A stretch of DNA of 64,000 bases from Gaertneriomyces semiglobifer (GCA_025558075.1 JAHLKF010000004.1:62001-126000); one strand, 5' to 3'. Shown: positions 31,834 to 43,214, counted from the stretch's first letter. Notes: generated by a model not told the origin, from the letters alone. Numbers and translations are program-made.

Positions 31834-32821
31834 ATGGCGGACACGTCATACTCCACTGCCAAATGGTCCACGTTAGGAGTTAGCTTCCTGAGCGCTGTAA
31901 GTGGTGTAGGCGTGGCATCGTGCTAGAAGTAACACTGGAATGTCAGGCTCACGGCCGTGAATTCTTTTCCAGTTGCTTGGACTGGCTCTCATTGGCGTGG
32001 GAGTATATGGACTCCTCAATCCCCTCGGGAGTGCGCTTGCGCCCACTACGTTATCCATTGTGACCATCGTCGTTGGAGCGTGTGTCACTCTCAACTCGGC
32101 TCTAGGATGTTTCGGCTCTATGACCGCGCAACGCCACTTGCTATGGGCGTATTTCGGCATTCTTCTCGCATTCATCATTCTTATGTACATCGTCGGTATA
32201 ACGGCGCTAGCAAATCGCGGAAACGCCATCACTTCCGTGCTAGACAAACGCTGGGAGTATCTTTATGATCACAATCCGAAACACATTCGCGATCTGGAGG
32301 ATCGATACGAATGCTGCGGTTTGATGTTCCTTGACGACCGGGCGTGGCCTAAACCCAGAGCGGGACGCCCGAGTCCAAAGAAGTGTAGCGAACATACAGA
32401 GTTTGGGTATCAGCGACCTTGCGTGAACTTGATCAGGAATGAGTGGGACGAAAGGCAGAAGCAGCTGGGGGTGGGAGACATCGTGCTTGCCAGCTTATTG
32501 GTAAGTCTTCCGCTCTAGCGAATCGTCGCCGTGACGCCAAGAACGTATTTCAATTTCTCATGGCTTTCTTTTTTAAAGCTTCTTGGCCTCTTCCCGATTT
32601 GGTACCAAGCTCACCGTCTTCCGACCGATGAAGAGCGAGAGCAGCAACTGCTCGATGAGCAACGTCGACTTCTCTACAGGGTCCACGATCAGCCGCACGG
32701 GCGTTATGGAACGGGCGATCCTGAGAATGTGAGGCCAGGAGAGAGCTTTCAGCATCCTGTTGGTGGACCAGCAGGTAGTTACAACTATCCTAGCGGACGA
32801 CCTGGCAGTCGTTCAGGGTAA
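31834..32821 (+). CDS. tetraspanin-like four-helix membrane protein
   Basis: Three exons, 31834-31896, 31973-32500 and 32579-32821, all in phase, 277 residues. Four hydrophobic segments are visible: the first is completed across intron 1 (FLSA/LLGLALIGVGVYGLL); the second is VTIVVGACVTLNSALGCFG; the third is LLAFIILMYIVGITAL; the fourth is completed across intron 2 (LASLL/LLGLFPIWYQ). The large loop between 3 and 4 carries ECCG, the tetraspanin signature, plus two further cysteines (PKKCSE, RPCVN) for disulfides. A charged cytoplasmic tail is rich in Q, E, G and P. Tetraspanins organise membrane microdomains; in fungi relatives act in polarised penetration and fusion. Confidence 0.8.
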
Positions 32822-33462
32822 ATGCGACGGTGGATATTATGCGAACAAGTTCCGCCAACTACGGTTGTTGTTTGGGTATGAATAGCTTTGGTTCGAAATT
32901 GTACATATACTCGAGGTAGTACACTGTGTATCACCGTGTCGTTTCATAGCGTTCGCAGCACAAGCGCAACGTCCACTCGTTGGCTGTCTCCCCACCCATT
33001 GCAATGGGATATGCACATCAGAGAACTTCCAATCATGCGCCGAGCTGCATCACGGGAGGTCGTGCAGCTTCATCGGTATTGTATGCATTTCAGCTTGTCA
33101 GGTGCCTGCCTCATCCCGCTATCAGCGCGCAACCGGAGAGGCACTGCCTCGATCAGACCACATTCGCCCGTTATAGAGGCCGTGTACGTTGTTGTTTGTT
33201 TGAGATTAATGGCGCGCTCAGAGGTCCGACAACCGTTACGCGCAAAAAAAGGAACACTTCGGCCCGGACGCGGAGATGACTGGTACAAGGTTAACTTTTC
33301 TGGACGGCCACGGCAATGTCGGGGAACCATGTCTGTGGATCACCCAAAAACTACGTTATTCCACATTGCGCCGCTGAAAGGTTGAAGCACCTGCTGAGTT
33401 AGAGTAGGAAAAGCAGAGGATGTCGTACTGTTGAACGACCACATCGTTATTCACCCTTCCAC
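32822..33462. other. intergenic region
   Basis: No supported gene; 165-codon plus-strand frame at 32888-33385 has no protein-like signals. Confidence 0.5.
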
Positions 33463-35013
33463 ATGGCAGCCCATCCGGAATGGTCCAGGCCATGCCAAAA
33501 GCGGCTCCTGGCTGCGATTCCACTCATTCTTCTCGCCATCGTCTTAGCATTGCCTTCAGCTGCCGCTCAATCGCATAACCATTACGAGACAGACCCGAAC
33601 AATGTCATCAAGCATAATGAGATCCTCTACCTCAACGGCCAACCCATCTTCTTCCTACCCCGAGTCCGGGACCTTATGTTGCGCACCTGCGCAGCAACAT
33701 TACTGGGTGTGAATATGATTGTTTGGATGCTCACTTTTCGACACAAGCACTCAGCTGTCAGCGTTTTGATTTTCTGCTTCATTGCGAGCTACTTGTTGGG
33801 GGTGCTATGTAACCTTCTTCCTAAGGTAAGAAAGGTGCCAAGCGGCTGTCGTTCGAAAAGACCCGAATTGAGCAGTGTCCTTCTTCACCTAGATTGGAGC
33901 TGCGCCCAACTCACCATATCTCACTATCGGCGTGGGTGTGGGTGCATACATGCTTAGTAGCGAATGTTTCATATGGGTTCTGTACCTACGGTTCAGCATG
34001 GTTATTCCCTTCAAAAGGAATTTGCGCTTCTTGACGCTTGGTTGGCTCATTTGCGAGTCTCTATGTGTACTAGCCAATTGGATAATATGGCTGGTAGAGG
34101 CCGTAACCCACGATGGCGCCACGGACAGAGCGATGATTGTCTACTTTTACGTCAGTATCGCTCAGGTTGTTACGGCGTTTGGCCTCAGTGGATGTAAGTA
34201 TTCGCAATTGGTTCGTGGGTTTCTTTGCACACACAAAGCCTAATTATCCATACGGGCATTGCAGATTTCATCGTGATATATTACCGAGCTTTTCTGGCGC
34301 TGCAGACGTCCCTCCGATCATCGCTCTCATCCAACCCATCGTTGTACCCACCGTATTCTACCGGCCACATCACCCGCCGTCGAAACACAAGAACGTGTTC
34401 ACTCTTCTCTCACTTTTACACTACCGGGATACTGTATCTGATTCTGGAATCGTTACTTCACTGTTCGTACGTGATCACCTCCAACACCATCATCATGTAC
34501 CGGACGGGCGTCACTAGCATATTGACTGCAGTCCGATACGGGGTGTTCCTACTGTTTGTGTTGTCACTCCGAGAGGAAGAATCTAAAGGGCGCGACAAAA
34601 TGCTTGGGTATTCGGCTGACGGCATGTGTCGGTCTAGGGAGGGCAGGAGGGAAAGACAGATGAGAACCGTCGGGATCAGGGCAAGTTACGTGGATGCGAC
34701 GATGGGTGATCGCGGTGTGGGGTATGTGACGACCATGGACCGTGATCGAGAGAATGACATTGCAGCTTTTGGCTACGAGAGCCCAGCCAACTTGGGGGCT
34801 ACCATTCCATCGGTTGTTGAGAACGGAAAGAACGACCGGCGCACCCAATCGAATCGACATTCAGAAGGCGTCCGGAAGAACGGCTCAAATAGGAGGATTT
34901 ATGATAGTAGCAGGATAAAGTCCCCGCGGTTCAGTGATGCATCATCAGTAATGCCACTGCCACCGCGTACCTCGGCTCCAACTAACAGCCGACAGCACAG
35001 TAGCAGCATATAG
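33463..35013 (+). CDS. seven-helix membrane protein, receptor-like
   Basis: Three exons, 33463-33825, 33893-34193 and 34265-35013, in phase, 470 residues. Opens with a signal peptide or signal anchor (LLAAIPLILLAIVLALPSAAAQ) and a short outer segment. About seven hydrophobic stretches follow (for example LLGVNMIVWML, VLIFCFIASYLLGVLCNLL, LTIGVGVGAYMLSS, LGWLICESLCVLANWIIWLV, YFYVSIAQVVTAFGLSG, GILYLILESLLHCSYVI, AVRYGVFLLFVL). A long basic/serine-rich cytoplasmic tail closes the protein. No family recognised, but the topology and tail resemble orphan receptors of early-diverging fungi. It follows the tetraspanin in the same direction. Confidence 0.65.
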
Positions 35014-35628
35014 TCAATAGCATAGTACATATATAGCCCGACATTCAAATTAAGTAGTATGTAAATAAAACCTGATCTTCCATGTGCATCCCTGTACCTC
35101 CGTCATTCAAAAGGGCCTATGGTAACAGCTAGGTACCTGCATGCCCAAAGCGTCAGGGCTGACCAACAGCTCCATGATCGGGGCAACTGATCGTCTATAT
35201 TATGAATCTTGTTCAACCTGCTACCGATTCTGTGTCTGCATTAGGTGAAAGCAGTGTTACAGCCCACCGATAATTCATGTCGTGGTGCTGGATTTGACCG
35301 TCATCTGAAGAAAAGGACTGGGACGACCAACTTTTAAACACCGGAAGACTTGCTTTGGATGCTCTCGTTGGCTTTGCAGCAGGCGTAAATAAATGTCCTT
35401 CGGGGAACGTGTTGGACGTGTTCCCGCCTTGCATGACTGTGCCATTGATTACCACGTGATATTGTGTTATTGCTTGCAAACATGTCACATGACCATTTTC
35501 TTTGAACGTCGCAAGTTTGTGGCAAATCGAGCGACGCCGTTTTCAGAACGTTGGCAGCAGCAGCAGCAGCACAACAACCATATAGCAGAAGTACACTCGA
35601 GAACTTCTCGCTGGTTCAATAAGTCAAC
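35014..35628. other. intergenic region upstream of uL15 gene
   Basis: No gene supported. Ends in a CAG-repeat-like string (GCAGCAGCAGCAGCA, about 35552-35570) near the start of the ribosomal protein gene, possibly part of its leader. Confidence 0.5.
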
Positions 35629-36490
35629 ATGGTAAGGAATGAGTAGGGCCTGAGCTTGGGACTGTGAAGCGGGTGTCGATGAGGAAACTTACCTTTTGCG
35701 TCCTTTTTTTGGTCGGATAGCCTACCCACCTCCACAAGAACAGGAAGAAGCGTGGTCGTAAGTAATCATATCTATCAGAGCTTTAGCCATTCAAGAAGAA
35801 CAGTGATTGAATTTGCTTTTTTTTCCTAGACGTGTCCGCCGGTCACGGTCGTGTCGGTTAGTGCAGTTGTTTGAAATCAAGGAAAACTCCCCCTAGCCAA
35901 ATGCGAGGGGCAGTCGCATTTGGCTTTTCAACGGGGGAGATATTATTGAATGCGGTTATCTGATCTATTTGCTTCCTGCTGCCCACCCTTAAACAGGGAA
36001 GCACCGCAAGCATCCCGGAGGTAAGCAGGAACAGTGTTTTGTTCTGCCCGGTCGTTGTGCGTTGACATTGTGGTTTAGGTCGTGGTCTCGCTGGTGGTCA
36101 ACACCACCACCGTATCAACATGGACATGTACCACCCTGGTTATTTCGGAAAGGTTGGTATGAGGCAGTTCCACCTCACGCACCAGCAACACTGGGCCCCT
36201 GTTGTCAACATCGACAGACTCTGGTCCCTTGTCGGTGAGGAGGCCCGTACCAAGGCTGCTGCCAACCCCACTGGGCCCGTTCCCGTCATTGATGTCCTTC
36301 AACACGTACGTATCCGTTTCGAGTATTTACAAATCGAGCACTGGCTGAGACTATTCGGTAGGGTTACGCCAAAGTTCTCGGAAAGGGCCGTCTTCCCGAT
36401 GTCCCCTTCATTGTGAAGGCTCGCTTCGTCAGCAGGAAGGCTGAGGAGAAGATCGTTGCCGCTGGTGGCAAGGTGGAGCTTGTTGCTTAG
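35629..36490 (+). CDS. RPL28: 60S ribosomal protein uL15 (L27a/L28)
   Basis: Six exons (35629-35631, 35721-35757, 35830-35856, 35997-36020, 36079-36305, 36362-36490), all in phase, 148 residues. The first exon is just the ATG. Hallmarks: [57 protein letters not shown], and a C terminus [25 protein letters not shown]. The family length is 148-149, so the model is complete. A structural protein of the large ribosomal subunit near the exit tunnel region. Introns in the 5' part are usual for ribosomal protein genes; intron 3 contains a notable hairpin (separate entry). Confidence 0.96.
35886..35938. repeat. hairpin in uL15 intron 3
   Basis: AGCCAAATGCGA (35895-35906) pairs perfectly with TCGCATTTGGCT (35914-35925) over a 7-nt loop; outer CTCCCC and GGGGGA can add pairs. 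Could be a regulatory fold or part of an intronic small RNA. I see no C/D or H/ACA box set that settles it. Confidence 0.7.
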
Positions 36491-36623
36491 ATTGAGAATG
36501 AGTTTTTTAATAAATGCTATGTCTGGAATAACTTTGCCCGCTTATTATTGTGTGAGCTTCAGGGTTCTGCGATTCTTCAAGTTTATTCACTGAAGTGTAT
36601 ATACAAAGAGTTTTAGGAGAACA

Positions 36624-39600
36624 TCATAGCTCACAATGCTCTGCTGACACAACTGTATCATCCGCCCAAATTTTGATGACCCACACGCGATTTTCCATGG
36701 CTGGCGTCAGAGTATCCTTATCCACAATCTTCACACCGCCGTTGACCGTTATTCTGAAGTATGCTTCGAAGGCCGTTGGTTCCTGTGCAGTGATCGGGCT
36801 ATCCTGCTCCGTTGCTTTGGCACGGGAGGACCGCCGTTTCCCTGCTGCTGAAGGTGTTCGCGGTCGAGGAGGTGATATTGTGAGCGCAAGAGTCGCTGCG
36901 GGTTCCAAAGTTCCTTCGGTAGGACTGATCGTAATCGGGAAGGGAGCTGGCGCAATCTCGGACGGTAGGAACAGGTTGACTTGATCGGAATACGCGAAGG
37001 ACCCTTCAAATGGATCAATAACGAAATCCGCGGGTACTGAGAGCCCAGTGCGCTTTTTCTTCTGTTTGCCACTGGGTTGAGTCGCAGGCTGGCCCTGATT
37101 CTCCGGTGTTGGAGGAAGGATGTTTGTCAACGATAACGTCGGAAGGTGAAGCGCATAGAGCGGCACGGTAGCCGTAGGTGCGTGCCAGTGGCACTTGAGT
37201 GTTGCATAGCGCGGAGCGTCTGGATCCTTCGGATAAGTCGAGCTCAATTGCTCGGAAAGCGATAGAGGTGGTTCAAAAACTTCAGAAGGAGTTGTTGATG
37301 GCGTCGGTCCCGGTGTGAAGACTATTTCGTCCTCCCCTTCCACAGCAAAGAGAGACTCTCGACGCGATGGTGCTACGGACGGTTCAAGCGATCGATCGTC
37401 AGCGTTCAGGAAGAGTTCTGGTGGCATATCAAATGGCCCCTGGCAGATACTCTCTGGGAATTGGTCATACCCGAGCAGGGCAGTAGTGGTATCCCAGCAC
37501 CTACCCCAGAGCTTGACGGCAAACACAGGGTTTGGAAGACCCCATGTATTAACATGAAGGTAGGTGAAGAGGTTGTCCGACTCATGGCGCGGTGTGAACG
37601 TAACGTCAAACTGAACCGACGCCATTGGATTCAGCATGAAAGTGGATGCAGGTGTTGTGAACGGGTTTTCGTCGTCAAAGAGTGGATTCGGAATGCCCAG
37701 CGAAGCTGTTATCGGATATTCGGTAACGTTCTTGAGCTCGAGCGTGCGTGTCGCCGAATTCGTTAATAACAAATCACCAAAGGCGATTCCTGTTTTCTGG
37801 AGGGTCTCGCAGTTGGAAAGCTCTAAGCGTGGTTCAAATCCACGTCCTTGGACCTCAAACTTGATGCGAGTTTTCGGCGTTTGGAGAGTGCATAGCTCAT
37901 GAACCATTTTATGTACGTCCACTGGCGTGAAAGCTACCTCAATGGCGAGGTCTTGTCGTGGCCCTACGGTATACGGTGGTGCATGTAAGAAAGCGAATTG
38001 ACCTGTGTTCGGGGTAAAGTTCATTGGGTACAATTCCACTCTCGTTGACGATATGTTTCGAACATGCACCGCAAGCACATGAGCGTGAGAAAGTGGGACG
38101 TTTCCGAAATTCAAAGCAGGTGGGTTTAAGAGGATTACGTCTGGCTTTTGCAGTGGAATCTCAGCTGTAAGGTAAATGGTATCCATTGTATGTCCTTCGC
38201 TGTCCCCGGCTTGCTGCTCAGAGAGGCTGATCAAACACGGGATTCGGAAAACAACGGTGGTTTCCTCGATTGCTTCGAGACGCTCCTCCAAATCTGTCTT
38301 CTGTGGCGTGGCAGGTTTGGTTTCTTCCTTTGGTTCTTCCACCATGGGGACTACCTCTGGAGCCTCCGGCAGTCCGGGAGTGATTGGTGTGACCCCACGA
38401 CTTTTCTTGCGGTCTTTCTTCTTCTCGACAATCTTGACCTTCGATGTGGAAGAAGTTGTTGAGGCAGGTGGGGATGTAGCTTTGGAGCCTCTTTCCGTGT
38501 CTGCGTATGACGAAGCCGCGCTTGGTATGCGGCCGTCAGGAGAAGGAGCCGGCAATGGAGGAGCGAAAGTCAGTTGAATGGGTAACGATTGCCCGGGCAG
38601 AAGCTGGCCGTGCATTCGCGACAGGGACATGTACGGAACAAGATTCGCGTGATTAACCGAAATTTGCTGCGGCTCGCCAAGCTCGAACTCAATGCCCTGT
38701 TCTCTCTTCCGTGGATCATCGGTGGCTGCATAGACCAGTGCAGGCAAGGAAGAGGATGAAGGTACGACGCTCGGTCTTTGTTCATGAATTTTTCGCTTCA
38801 CGCTATGTTGTTTCCTTCGTTGCTTTTCCTCCCATGTCAGCGGACGATGGAGTTCAACCGTCTGCGTGCTACTGGTGCCTAACGCGGTCGGAGAAAATGA
38901 TACGGTGCTGTGGGGAACGGAGAACTTCAGGCGCGGACGAACTATGTGTGCTGTGATTTTGATGTGGATCGACGGTTGGGTAGGGTGCGGGCGCCTATTC
39001 TCCGGTTCCAACTCAAGTAATGCGCTGATGGGACCGATTTGATCGAAGGTCACTTTCATTGCGAGCTCAAACGTGCTTCCGGCAGCAATCGTCAAGCTTC
39101 CTTTGTGCCCTTTCCCAATTCGAAGGTTTGGGGACGTAGTTGAGTAATGAAATGTTTGAGCGATCAGACTACGATTGTGCAGCCGCACCGGAATTGAAGG
39201 AGATGCAGTATCAATGGATACATCGCCAAGTGCCAAATTGAAGCTCCTAGCGCGTGAGGCGGGCGAGGTCATCTCCACCAACTCGAGGTTCTCTTCGAAA
39301 TTAGGCTTTTGCGTTGGCGATATGGTGAGGTCAACATCCATTACTGATATTCTTCCTCGCAACAGTACGTCACCATAGCCGTATGTGCCGTCGACCTCAT
39401 ATCCGACGCGCAACGGAATGGTGAAGCATCCTTGATCTTCATCATTGCTCACATCATGGTAACCTGCCAACGAAGGGCGAAAATGAAACAAAATGGAGAG
39501 AGTTTGATGAGGCGGCACGTGGAAGTTTGCTGGCGCAAGATGCAACTGGCCCAGCGGGAGTCTTATAGTTTGCTTATCCTTTTCTTGTTTAGTGATGGAC

Positions 39601-41447
39601 GCAAGTGATGAGGAAACGGACACTGCAGGCGAATCTCCAACGGTTTCAATCCATCCTTTCACACCCATATTTCCTGCATTGGCTACCACAATGGCTGCTC
39701 GATATTTGCCGCCAACCACGCACACACCAAGGTCTGCCTCCTCATCCACAGTGATAGGGATCTGCTTGACACTCCCGTTGCATCGAATGACTACCGGGGC
39801 AACGGTCGCATCTGCGAAACGCAGGATAAAAGTGCCTGCGAGATGTTCCGCATTCGTGGCGTCTGGTGTAAAAGCGATCCACAGAGATACAGTTCCGTTT
39901 GGTTCAAGTAGGTCCGCAGACGGATGAACGTTGATAATGCCGAAAGCCTCCTCATCGCCTTCCGTTTCAATTGTGAATTGCCCGCTCACACCACCACGGT
40001 TCATAACATCTACCCGACGAACTCGTTTGCCGCTAGGCACAGTCGGTGGAAAGTCAATCTCCATTTCTGTGGCGCTTGTGATAGTGGCTAATCTGGTGAT
40101 GACCGGATATTCGGTGTCACCATACGGATTTTCAGGCTTGATAAATTCATCCTTTTCTCCCCATGCACCGCTAATTTGTGGCTTGCAGCTTTCTGTGCTC
40201 CAATGGATTGGTACCTGAATCACCCTTCCACACTCACTCAAGAATTTGATGGATGCTTCCCCAATACCTCTTACAGACGCGGGGTTGAAGACCAACCCCA
40301 CTTCATGAGACTGACCCGCGAACAAGCGTCCCGGGGGCTCGTACTGCACTTCAATGATATCCTGCAGCGCCGCAGGCAAAGAAATCAGTTTAAATGTTGC
40401 TGGGCTCGGGGAAGAGTTGGTGATGGCGACAACCGCTCTTTGCTCCTTGTCACAGGGGATGATGAAACGAATGACTTTCGGAGAAGTGATGAAGATCGGC
40501 TCATGAACTTCATGCCTGCGACTGAGTGTTGGCATTGGCTTGGGTGGTGGGGGAAGTGGTGGAGGCGTGCAAACCTTTCTTGTTGAAACAGTCGTACCCG
40601 CTTCTCGTTCCCGTTCATGTTGAGATAACAGTGCATCAACAGAGAGCGACATCGACTGGTCTTCCACGGGAGGCGATGCCTTCAAAGCCGGACTCGCTCC
40701 GTCCGAGACGGAGTCTTCGATGATCGATATCCTGTCAGAAGTAGGGCTTTTAGAATCTACTCTCGTGGCGCTGCCGACGGGTGCCTTTTCCAGTTTCTTT
40801 ATCCGCGATCTGCGAAGGCCATGTCCCCATACTTGTACGTATCCTTCCGCATTCCAAGCTCGTTCGCGCTCTCGCCACTTTCGCATTTGAGCTCTTTCTA
40901 GCAGCCGGCGCTCCTCCCAAGCCTCTTCAGAGCGTATACGATCAAGAATCTGCAAGACTCGTTTATCTCTGGACACCTGTATTTGAAAAAGGGAATGTTG
41001 ACGATGTGGATGGATATTCTTCCGCATGCGTTGTCGAAGGTTCTGGATATCATCCTTTAATGAAGCGAGATTTCGATGTATGGTTGGTGGGTGACGTGCC
41101 CGCCGCCTAGGTTTAAGCAATGGGCGGTTGACACTGGGCAGGGCGATTCGTTTTCTCGGGGGCTTCGCGGTCCCTTCATCACTGCCATTTCTACCTTCAA
41201 CAGTTTCCGCTTGCTCCGCTTTTGGAGTGTCAGTATCGGGTGGTATCTCATTCTCGGCATGCACAGGTTGTTGAGTACCGCCGCTCGCAGCATCTTTGAT
41301 CGCCTTCCGAACAGCCCTCCGTGACCGCTTCACAGTCGTCACCGAACTAAACTGAAAGCCCTCCTTACTGACTCCATCAACCTCAAAGCCCGGAAACAAG
41401 TCGCGGTGCAGATCAGTGAGTGAATCAGTTAGAAAGTTCGTCGTCAT
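36624..41447 (-). CDS. CFAP74: CFAP74-like axonemal protein with ASH/MSP-type domains
   Basis: One unbroken exon of 1607 residues from the ATG at 41447. The first 350 residues are basic and partly coiled (QRMRKNIHPHRQHSLFQIQV, EEAWEERRLLERAQMRKWRERERAW). Repeated immunoglobulin-like ASH/MSP domains follow, for example PKVIRFIIPCDKEQRAVVAI…YEPPGRLFAGQSHEVGLVFNP (about residues 340-430) and LNFGNVPLSHAHVLAVHVRN (about 1110-1160). A basic/acidic linker lies near residues 1020-1070. Size and domain order fit CFAP74 (FAP74, central-pair C1d projection) better than HYDIN, which is about three times longer, or CFAP65, which has a membrane helix. The name rests on memory. It implies a motile flagellum, hence a zoosporic fungus. 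Lack of introns in 4.8 kb is unusual beside its neighbours. Confidence 0.7.
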   Translation of the reverse strand: MTTNFLTDSLTDLHRDLFPGFEVDGVSKEGFQFSSVTTVKRSRRAVRKAIKDAASGGTQQPVHAENEIPPDTDTPKAEQAETVEGRNGSDEGTAKPPRKRIALPSVNRPLLKPRRRARHPPTIHRNLASLKDDIQNLRQRMRKNIHPHRQHSLFQIQVSRDKRVLQILDRIRSEEAWEERRLLERAQMRKWRERERAWNAEGYVQVWGHGLRRSRIKKLEKAPVGSATRVDSKSPTSDRISIIEDSVSDGASPALKASPPVEDQSMSLSVDALLSQHEREREAGTTVSTRKVCTPPPLPPPPKPMPTLSRRHEVHEPIFITSPKVIRFIIPCDKEQRAVVAITNSSPSPATFKLISLPAALQDIIEVQYEPPGRLFAGQSHEVGLVFNPASVRGIGEASIKFLSECGRVIQVPIHWSTESCKPQISGAWGEKDEFIKPENPYGDTEYPVITRLATITSATEMEIDFPPTVPSGKRVRRVDVMNRGGVSGQFTIETEGDEEAFGIINVHPSADLLEPNGTVSLWIAFTPDATNAEHLAGTFILRFADATVAPVVIRCNGSVKQIPITVDEEADLGVCVVGGKYRAAIVVANAGNMGVKGWIETVGDSPAVSVSSSLASITKQEKDKQTIRLPLGQLHLAPANFHVPPHQTLSILFHFRPSLAGYHDVSNDEDQGCFTIPLRVGYEVDGTYGYGDVLLRGRISVMDVDLTISPTQKPNFEENLELVEMTSPASRARSFNLALGDVSIDTASPSIPVRLHNRSLIAQTFHYSTTSPNLRIGKGHKGSLTIAAGSTFELAMKVTFDQIGPISALLELEPENRRPHPTQPSIHIKITAHIVRPRLKFSVPHSTVSFSPTALGTSSTQTVELHRPLTWEEKQRRKQHSVKRKIHEQRPSVVPSSSSLPALVYAATDDPRKREQGIEFELGEPQQISVNHANLVPYMSLSRMHGQLLPGQSLPIQLTFAPPLPAPSPDGRIPSAASSYADTERGSKATSPPASTTSSTSKVKIVEKKKDRKKSRGVTPITPGLPEAPEVVPMVEEPKEETKPATPQKTDLEERLEAIEETTVVFRIPCLISLSEQQAGDSEGHTMDTIYLTAEIPLQKPDVILLNPPALNFGNVPLSHAHVLAVHVRNISSTRVELYPMNFTPNTGQFAFLHAPPYTVGPRQDLAIEVAFTPVDVHKMVHELCTLQTPKTRIKFEVQGRGFEPRLELSNCETLQKTGIAFGDLLLTNSATRTLELKNVTEYPITASLGIPNPLFDDENPFTTPASTFMLNPMASVQFDVTFTPRHESDNLFTYLHVNTWGLPNPVFAVKLWGRCWDTTTALLGYDQFPESICQGPFDMPPELFLNADDRSLEPSVAPSRRESLFAVEGEDEIVFTPGPTPSTTPSEVFEPPLSLSEQLSSTYPKDPDAPRYATLKCHWHAPTATVPLYALHLPTLSLTNILPPTPENQGQPATQPSGKQKKKRTGLSVPADFVIDPFEGSFAYSDQVNLFLPSEIAPAPFPITISPTEGTLEPAATLALTISPPRPRTPSAAGKRRSSRAKATEQDSPITAQEPTAFEAYFRITVNGGVKIVDKDTLTPAMENRVWVIKIWADDTVVSAEHCEL

Positions 41448-41587
41448 CCTTGCATCCAAGAATTTTGACCAACGTTGCGCGCGTTCTGGACCTTGTCGGA
41501 GTTGCTTACGTTAACTCTCCGCACATTTCGCTTCCCAAACAGTAAACAGTGAGTGGACTGGACAAGATCGTTCAGGAAGTCATCATG

Positions 41588-41907
41588 TTAGCATCGCTTG
41601 AGCGAGACCCATTTCGTTCGATAGGCCTTCCGCTCCTGCATCGGGGTCTCGGGAAGGCGCCACTGGGCAATTGGCAGAGTCGGCATGAAATGCGGGAACC
41701 ACTTGTATTTGATGCTGGCCTTCCTGCCCTTGGGAAGGCATTCGTCGACACTTTTTTGGTACGTTTTCACTGAAAGTTGAACTCATGCGCTAGCACTTCT
41801 TCGTCCGGGCTGGTCTGATTACCACACAGGCATAAGCGCACGCGTCGTTTCTCTATCACAGTGTTCTCAAAAACATCCAAAAACCAGCAACCCGAAGTCA
41901 TTATCAT
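41588..41907 (-). CDS. possible small two-exon protein
   Basis: Exons 41907-41823 and 41769-41588 (53-nt intron GTAATC...TTTCAG) close in phase to 88 residues. The second exon reads KYKWFPHFMPTLPIAQWRLPETP and ends VSLKRC. It looks protein-like and could be a small mitochondrial-type protein, but I recognise no family and other starts are possible. Confidence 0.35.
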
Positions 41908-42299
41908 ATTCCATTTCATGCCGTTACATGGCCATTTGAACTCATTTCAATTTACACTGCGAACTAAGCTTAGCAAGTTTATCCGGCTACCCAGCGTTGT
42001 CACCGTTTATAACCACCATATTGGTTTCTCAGCAATTTAATAAGCTGCCGTTACCGTTGTGCTAATAACACCGCTAACACCGCGGAGCGGTGGGTTTTGG
42101 TCGCCAGGAGAACAAAACGGGAAGTGCGCTGGCTCAGAGAGGCGCTACAGCGTCAGCGAGCGAAAAACGTCCGCAGAGATTGTGGTGCTCCGTAACTGAG
42201 GCTCAGTAGAGGAGACCGAGTGGAACGGCGGCACTCTCAAGTCATTGCGCAGATCGTCCCCGGAGGGCTTTCGGACAATAGAACCGCAACAATTAAATG

Positions 42300-43010
42300 C
42301 GCCATGGCATATACAGCAGAGGACGTCATGTGTGGTTCCGGTGCGTGAACCTCCTCAGCAACGTAGCGGTCACATATAAGCCCGCGCTGCTGTGTTGGAA
42401 CTCGAGGCGACTTTCATCTCAGCAAGCAGCGTGGGAAAATTCACTTTCGTTCAATCGTTGCGTCTCCCGGTACTTTCTTGATGAAATATGCGTCTACTGC
42501 GATGCTGTCGCCACCGTAATTATCACAGTACCCCTCGCTGCAGTTCATTCTTTTGTTGTTCATTGTTTGGCCGCAGACAACAATACCTAACTACCTGAGA
42601 GTGCCGAATTCCGTGGCTGACTCCAAGAAAGCAAGGAGTAGAGTTCCATTTAGGGAATGTACCTCCTCGTTATGCGGGCAGTGCCCTCATCGCTCTATTC
42701 GCCTGGCCGGTCATCGATGCCATCAAATCCAAAATTTGGACTGGCCAACCAAATCGCAATGAGATACAACCTTATGCGAAGGTTTTCCAGTGCGATGCAT
42801 CGATTGGTGAATGTATTCAGCAGAGGACCATTCGTTCAGGTTTGCCTGTAATACCTGTCCATCATCCAAAGTTGCTATGCTAACAAAAGCCAGTACCCAT
42901 CCCTCCCGCCTCCTCCGGCTGCTGCTGCTAGTGCTGCCGGCATCCTCGCTTCTCTTTAGCTTCCAGCGGTTTTCAGGTCTGCGTTTGTTGCTGAACCAAG
43001 TTTCCATTAC
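42300..43010 (+). other. possible intron-rich gene, unresolved
   Basis: Between 42600 and 42930 a plus-strand frame reads PPRYAGSALIALFAWPVID, then AKVFQCDASIGECIQQR. If a 59-nt intron with a CTAAC branch point is removed at 42840-42898, the protein ends PIPPASSGCCC, a lipid-acceptor-like cysteine tail. Upstream a candidate first exon (MAYTAEDVMCGS, near 42304) has a GTGCGT donor. I could not build a full model, so this is not offered as a CDS. Otherwise the stretch 41.9-43.2 kb appears empty. Confidence 0.3.
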
Positions 43011-43214
43011 GTGACTGTGCCACTACACTCAGTTTTTGATTTTGGCGTTGAAGAGGATTCTTGAGATCCACACAACCGAGAACGCCAGCGGGAGTGGATA
43101 TATACAAGATGGTAGCAAAGGTGGTAGCTTCTACGAAGGCAGGGTCTGCGTTTGGTATGCTCGCTTTGTCCCTGCGTTTCTTGGCCAGATCTTGATCTCA
43201 CGTCGTCAAATGTT

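Noticed and set aside
37832..37860. GGTTCAAATCC tRNA-like T-loop string
   Set aside because: It is inside the CFAP74-like coding sequence and lacks the rest of a tRNA.
38148..38577. Plus-strand ORFs of 104 and 133 codons
   Set aside because: Antisense to the CFAP74-like gene.
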